From a virus: a stretch of 41,342 nucleotides of DNA. A program made the translations under genes and the position numbers. Positions within the stretch are counted from its first letter, which is position 1; every line of letters starts with the position of its first letter. The DNA is taken from positions 1-41,342 of the IMG/VR virus record IMGVR_UViG_3300020463_000043; one strand, 5' to 3'. Shown piece by piece: positions 36,730 through 41,342 of the stretch. Under the pieces are notes generated by a model. It was given only the letters and a program-made list of their open reading frames with translations. It was not told the DNA's origin and made no database searches.

Positions 36730-39700
36730 CTTATACCAGCATCCCTAACGACCTTTGCGGCTCTCTTCTCTACCTCTTGTATCTTTTCTCTCAGCCTTCT
36801 TATAATGGCTTTCTTTTGCTCTTCTGGTATGGTCTGACTTGACTGCACCTTGTTCTTGTTTCTTACAAGCTTGTTCCTAAAGTTGTTCATGGCCTTAAGC
36901 TGACCGTATATTCTCAACTCTTTATCGTACTGTCTGCGTATCTTTTGTTCTCTGCCCACATCTCCAGATTGCAAAGAGAATTGTAGTTCCTTGCCAGCCC
37001 TTAGAATGCGATCCCTGTTTTCTATGTACTTCCCCGTGTCTTCTCTTGAAGAAGGCGCGGTAAAAACTTTTCTGACAAACGGTATTTCTCTTATTATATC
37101 CCCGTCTAAATCATCTTTAAACGACTCAATAACTTTTGAAGGAGACTCAGCAGTTCTTAGGGCAAACGATCCTGCCGCGCCAGTAAAATACTGTGCCCAA
37201 TAGTTTATTGTTTCCGGAGAAATATCTACCAATCCGGGAGTTACCTCAGTTCCTCCAGTTGCTGTGTTTATTGCACTTGCTATATTTTTGAACAAGGCGC
37301 TTGTGTTAGACCAGTACAGTTGACTGTCTGGCTTTTGGACACCAAAGGGAGATGCCTCTTTTACTATGGGGTCACCCTTAAAGTCTTTATTAACGGCAAG
37401 ACTTACGAATGGGTCAGCTACCGTAGGCACAATAGCGTTTTCCCAGTTGGTATCTCCAAGTGGGTTAAGAGATTCGGCTAGCGTTCCAAATGTGGAGTTA
37501 AATGCTTCTGCCGGAGTGTACTCACCACGTTGCACCCTACTCATTGATCGGCCTAAGTTTAGGGCTGTATTGATTCCATACCCTAAAGGTATCTTGATGA
37601 ATTTTTTATCGGTCAACCCGAATGTCGGGAATATAAGGTTATGCTCAAGTGTGTACTCACCAAGCTCATCGTAATCGCTTATTCCGTCTTCGTCATCGTC
37701 CCCTGAGAACGCTGATGCAAATTGATCAAGCAGGACACCAGCGACAATCATCCCTCCCCATATCTTGCGAACTTTAGAAGACCTTATGCCAGCATTAAAC
37801 AGAGCCATCGACCCCTGAACAGAAGCGTTGTAGAAAAGATACAAGGCGTTCATCAGGGCCTTTTCTTCACCCTGTTTTGCAAAGTTAACCGTTACGTTTC
37901 TTGCTGCTTGGGCTGCTCTGTCCTTACTGTAACCTCTTTTTAGAAGGGCGTGATATGTGGCAACACGGACACCGTTCTCAATGGCTGTGTTGTAATCGTC
38001 TAGGAACTGACCAATCTTGTTTACAAAACCATTTCTGGATAGACCCAGTTTGCCCTTTAAGCTGTTGTTTGAAACCTCATCAAGAACATTCTTGATCCTC
38101 TCCATTTGATCCTTAACGCTATCAACTTGGTTAGTCGAGTTCTTGCCACCGTTTGCTCTGAAGTCATCATATATTTTTGCCCATTCTCCAGATGGGTCAT
38201 CATCCCTTATTCTTTTTACAATTCCAGCAACAGCTTTAGGGGCATCCTTGAATATTTCTTTAGTAATGCCCTCTTGGTCGTACTGATTAATATTTACACC
38301 TGCGGTCTCCAAGTCCCTAAAGAAGTTTGTGATTGCAAACTCTGGGTTCCAAGTTGTGTTGATGTTTGAAAGATACCTGTTGAACTTCGCCATAGACCTA
38401 ACTATAGCGCCACCTCTTTCGATGCCATCACCACCAGCACCTCTCATGGCTCTGGCAACCCTGTTGTCTCTTATCAGAACATTGATAGGCTCTTGTCGTC
38501 CATCGATCTTTACCTTCAGAACATTCTCTTGAATGTCAGGGGTAACCTTGTCAATAACCTTTGCTATGCCGTCCCTGTCATCTTTTGACATAATGTATTC
38601 TGCTTCTGGATCAAAAATCTTTGGATCGATTATCTTCAGGAACGACTGACCAACTTTATTCCTTTCAGCAGCCACAATAGATTGTGAGTTCTGAACCATA
38701 ACATTAGCGATGATATCTTCTGCGTAGTTCGGCCCCCTACCAGTAGTTATTTGTGGGCCTTGATAGGCCACGCCGCCGTATAGATTATTTCTTTTCTTTC
38801 TTCCTACCCTTGGCACGCTATCCAAATCTTCGGAAATGTCTTCTTCTGGATCAAGTATGCCCCGCAAAGGAACATAATTTGAAAAATTATACTCCTCCGC
38901 CATAAGGCCACCCTCTCGCCTTACGTCATTTGTGTTCTTTACAATTTGTACTACCGTATCTTTTATTCCATTTAGCGTGCTTTTGTTCGCAATATCTAAA
39001 GACTCAACCCAGTTAAGGATACGATCAGCTTCCTGATTAGACATGCCTGAGCCAAGGCCAACTCCTTTTCGTGCCTCAACGTATGCGTTTCGTTCTTTCG
39101 CGTGGAGTGCATATACATAAGCATCAGCTATTGCCAGCTTTGGATCGTATGCTCCTCTGGCATCGTCAAAAAAGTCGGATATCCCGGCTAGCTCATCTAT
39201 TTTTGCTTGAGTGATATCAATTTGTTTTATTGTGTCTGTGAGAGGTTCGTACAGTTTTTCCTTGTTCTCATCAAGCTGATAGCCCATAACACCTTGGGCT
39301 AGCTCTTCTCTCATATATACGTCCATAGCGTCAGGTATGGTAAGGCCATCAGACCTTAGCGTATCCATCAGCTTTCCAACAGGAAGCATTGAGTCTTGGA
39401 ACTTTGTTATAAACCTTTCAGTCTTCGCCTCCCAACGCTTTGCTGTTGGATCATCAAACACCTTTGAATAAAGGTTTCCAAGAACCCTTCCAACATTGTT
39501 ATAGGTTGTTCTTTCGTAAGACTGTTCTGCTGCCTTAATCATTTGCTCATTTGACACAAGAGGCTGTGTACCCTCAATCGTCAGAGGAATGTATCTTACC
39601 GACCGCTTACTATATTTTGTTTTGTCTTCTGAGGTCTCCGATAGGCTTGATTCCTCAATGTCATCACGAACTTCCTCATCAATTCGTCCGGCACTTGATT

Positions 39701-41342
39701 GACCACTGCCGATGACTCTGTCTGCTTCAGCGAGTGTTTCCTTGATTTCGTTGTCACTTTTACCTTCCTTCCTTAATAGAGCTATAGCTCCGTCAATATA
39801 GTCATTATTGTCGCCCTGTCCCTTTGGCACGCCCAGAGAGTACAAAAACTTTTTCTCAGGGAACCACATAAGAGCTTGGAAGTCAGCCATTGATATGTCC
39901 TGACCAGTGTCCTCTTTTAATATATCTATAGCCCTGTTTGTGATACGCCTCATTGCTGCTCTATCACTTGCGTTTCTTGGGTCTTCTTGAAGCTCGCCAA
40001 GAGAGTTTATTTTATATCTTTCGGATGATAAAAATAATTCTGTCTTATCAGGCCTTAAATCCGCTGTCTTTGCACGATTAAAGTCGGCTTGAAAAAGCCT
40101 GTCTAGCTCTACAGCCACACTTAAAGCATTTGCTTCTGTTATGGCGTCAACATCAGCAGCATTCTTTGCATCCTCCAACATGGAGTTTTCAAAGTTTGTT
40201 AGCGGCATATTTGTTGCCGCAATAAACCTAGCCATATTCCTAGGCACAGTTGTGGGTTGTAGCTTCTTAAATGGGTTGCCACTGATGCGATTAAACATTC
40301 GCATCCACCATCTATCCATTGTCAGGGTTTCATAGTTTCCTGAGAGGTTCTGGAAAAATCCGTTTCCAATTTTAGCTCCAAGGACATACGATACATATAT
40401 CTCCTGAGCCGCAAGCTCAGATGTTGGGACAGATATACCTAAAGAACTTAAAATAGGGTTCTGCCTAAGCTCTGACACAGTCATCTTTTGAGATAGAAAA
40501 TCTTTTATCTCAGCCTCGGTCATGCCATTGTCTTTCATGGCGTTCCAAAACTTGAACCCCTTGATCATTGACTTGCCTTGGTTGCCGTAGCCTTTCTCTA
40601 AAAACTTTCCTGTTTTTACCCAGTTTCTGTACTGTTCTGAAGCAAACTCCCAGTTACCTATGACTGATACACCGTTGGATGTTATAGCTGTGGCAAAGTC
40701 ATAAGCCAGTTCATGGTCTGGGTCAGTGGCAACATCAGGGAATAAAGATGCTGTTAGTATCTTTGCTTTCTTTAAGGTTGTGTCATACCACCCAATTGCA
40801 TTGTTATCTTGCGATAAAGCAAACTCAGCTTCAGCAGCCATTATTGTAGCTATTTTTTCTGCATCAACTTCGTCATCTATATTTAAAACAACGTTGCCTC
40901 TTTTTTCTTGGTACGATCTTATCGCGTCTTCTATTTTAATTTTATTCTTTGGGGCCTGCCTAACAAAATATCCGTTGTCGAACTCTCCAGTCTCTGGATC
41001 AACGAAATCAATTATAGAAAGACCTCTTAGGCTTGTAGTGAGCCTTCTAATAGACTGCTTCTTTGCTTCAACGTCTATGACTGGCTTTACAACGGTGTCA
41101 TCAAACATGGCAGCAACCATGCCCATTCTGGAGTTACTCCAGTAACCAGAGTAACCAGCATCTTTTATAGAGTTTTCAGCGGTTGTTGCTATGAACGGCT
41201 TGGGGTTGCCCCAAGTCCTTTCCATGATGTTTTCGTTTACTGACGCAGCCGCTTTGGATACAAAGCCATCTGGGTCTTGATCATAGTTGTAAAGAGAATC
41301 AAGTGGTACTTTTGTCTCGTAGACATTCTCGCCTACGGTTGC
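36726..41342 (-). CDS. Giant polyvalent-type virion protein, LPD38-like C-terminus (partial, over 1530 aa)
   Basis: The frame is open to the window edge; 39 residues precede the first ATG at 41225, so that ATG is not the true start. The visible N-terminal part (YNYDQDPDGF, KDAGYSGYWSN, AAMFDDTVVKPV) resembles ADP-ribosyltransferase-like domains of polyvalent phage proteins. The C-terminal 450 residues show LPD38-type features: NTTWNPEFAITNFFRDLETA, a helix YLFYNASVQGSMALFNA, SGDDDEDGISDYDELGE (a calcium-loop-like acidic turn) and IKIPLGYGINTALNLG. Such proteins are packaged and ejected into the host. No hydrolase motif is certain in the visible part. Confidence 0.75.
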   Translation of the reverse strand, partial: ATVGENVYETKVPLDSLYNYDQDPDGFVSKAAASVNENIMERTWGNPKPFIATTAENSIKDAGYSGYWSNSRMGMVAAMFDDTVVKPVIDVEAKKQSIRRLTTSLRGLSIIDFVDPETGEFDNGYFVRQAPKNKIKIEDAIRSYQEKRGNVVLNIDDEVDAEKIATIMAAEAEFALSQDNNAIGWYDTTLKKAKILTASLFPDVATDPDHELAYDFATAITSNGVSVIGNWEFASEQYRNWVKTGKFLEKGYGNQGKSMIKGFKFWNAMKDNGMTEAEIKDFLSQKMTVSELRQNPILSSLGISVPTSELAAQEIYVSYVLGAKIGNGFFQNLSGNYETLTMDRWWMRMFNRISGNPFKKLQPTTVPRNMARFIAATNMPLTNFENSMLEDAKNAADVDAITEANALSVAVELDRLFQADFNRAKTADLRPDKTELFLSSERYKINSLGELQEDPRNASDRAAMRRITNRAIDILKEDTGQDISMADFQALMWFPEKKFLYSLGVPKGQGDNNDYIDGAIALLRKEGKSDNEIKETLAEADRVIGSGQSSAGRIDEEVRDDIEESSLSETSEDKTKYSKRSVRYIPLTIEGTQPLVSNEQMIKAAEQSYERTTYNNVGRVLGNLYSKVFDDPTAKRWEAKTERFITKFQDSMLPVGKLMDTLRSDGLTIPDAMDVYMREELAQGVMGYQLDENKEKLYEPLTDTIKQIDITQAKIDELAGISDFFDDARGAYDPKLAIADAYVYALHAKERNAYVEARKGVGLGSGMSNQEADRILNWVESLDIANKSTLNGIKDTVVQIVKNTNDVRREGGLMAEEYNFSNYVPLRGILDPEEDISEDLDSVPRVGRKKRNNLYGGVAYQGPQITTGRGPNYAEDIIANVMVQNSQSIVAAERNKVGQSFLKIIDPKIFDPEAEYIMSKDDRDGIAKVIDKVTPDIQENVLKVKIDGRQEPINVLIRDNRVARAMRGAGGDGIERGGAIVRSMAKFNRYLSNINTTWNPEFAITNFFRDLETAGVNINQYDQEGITKEIFKDAPKAVAGIVKRIRDDDPSGEWAKIYDDFRANGGKNSTNQVDSVKDQMERIKNVLDEVSNNSLKGKLGLSRNGFVNKIGQFLDDYNTAIENGVRVATYHALLKRGYSKDRAAQAARNVTVNFAKQGEEKALMNALYLFYNASVQGSMALFNAGIRSSKVRKIWGGMIVAGVLLDQFASAFSGDDDEDGISDYDELGEYTLEHNLIFPTFGLTDKKFIKIPLGYGINTALNLGRSMSRVQRGEYTPAEAFNSTFGTLAESLNPLGDTNWENAIVPTVADPFVSLAVNKDFKGDPIVKEASPFGVQKPDSQLYWSNTSALFKNIASAINTATGGTEVTPGLVDISPETINYWAQYFTGAAGSFALRTAESPSKVIESFKDDLDGDIIREIPFVRKVFTAPSSREDTGKYIENRDRILRAGKELQFSLQSGDVGREQKIRRQYDKELRIYGQLKAMNNFRNKLVRNKNKVQSSQTIPEEQKKAIIRRLREKIQEVEKRAAKVVRDAGIR

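Noticed and set aside
38945-38962. Another TTTGTAC site in the giant gene
   Set aside because: Only one arm matches (GTATCTT on the other side) and it lies in coding DNA; chance is sufficient.

Overview
The window is a stretch of a tailed dsDNA bacteriophage genome (Caudoviricetes). No host chromosomal genes, rRNA or tRNA are visible. Coding is dense, most neighbouring genes overlap by 1-8 bases (ATGA, TAATG, TGATG junctions), and strands are organised in long same-direction blocks. The gene families (813-aa portal, TerL with a PPRHTKSE ATP-binding loop, gpT-like capsid, gp4-like neck protein, small Lys/Gly-rich proteins, DUF5872-, DUF6321-, DUF6378- and DUF1071-like proteins, a polyvalent-type giant virion protein) resemble uncultured marine phages. 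A marine, perhaps alphaproteobacterial, host is an inference only. The portal and neck types favour a short-tailed P22-like virion; no tape measure, sheath or tail tube was recognised. No DNA polymerase, RNA polymerase, integrase or phage repressor was recognised, and the genome continues past both window ends.

Layout. (1) 1-23025, minus strand, late block read from high to low coordinates: small terminase, two small proteins, large terminase, a small protein, portal, a small portal-linked protein, a GroES-like co-chaperonin, a scaffold-like coiled coil, head proteins and major capsid, a group of small basic and membrane proteins with a Rieske-oxygenase-like enzyme, neck proteins, and finally fibres and adhesins. 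(2) 23026-23989: a 964-bp gene-free divergent region with operator-like palindromes, iteron-like repeats, AT-rich tracts and a chain of RNA-hairpin sequences; it is the best candidate for an early control region and origin. (3) 23990-29421, plus strand: early genes led by an unknown protein, a MoxR-like AAA+ ATPase and a VWA/zincin-like partner, then small unknown genes, ending at a strong terminator. (4) 29506-32350, minus strand: DUF6378-like protein, primase-helicase, an unknown, RusA resolvase. (5) 32421-36576, plus strand: PD-(D/E)XK nuclease, DUF1071 annealing protein, SSB-like protein, HNH protein, several unknowns and an AlpA-like HTH. (6) 36726-41342, minus strand: a giant virion protein, open at the window edge.

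How it fits together. Blocks 4 and 5 form a replication and recombination set: helicase-primase, 5'-end processing nuclease, annealing protein, SSB-like protein, Holliday-junction nuclease. Block 1 builds and fills the capsid, with a phage-encoded co-chaperonin next to the scaffold and portal. A palindrome of the form TTTGTAC-N4-GTACAAA recurs at key boundaries in several blocks and probably marks a phage-wide regulatory circuit. The most unusual items are the Rieske-type oxygenase that has lost its cluster ligands but keeps its mononuclear iron site, the Cys-rich membrane microprotein beside it, the MoxR/VWA module with hairpins at its gene ends, and the structured leader RNA in front of that module.
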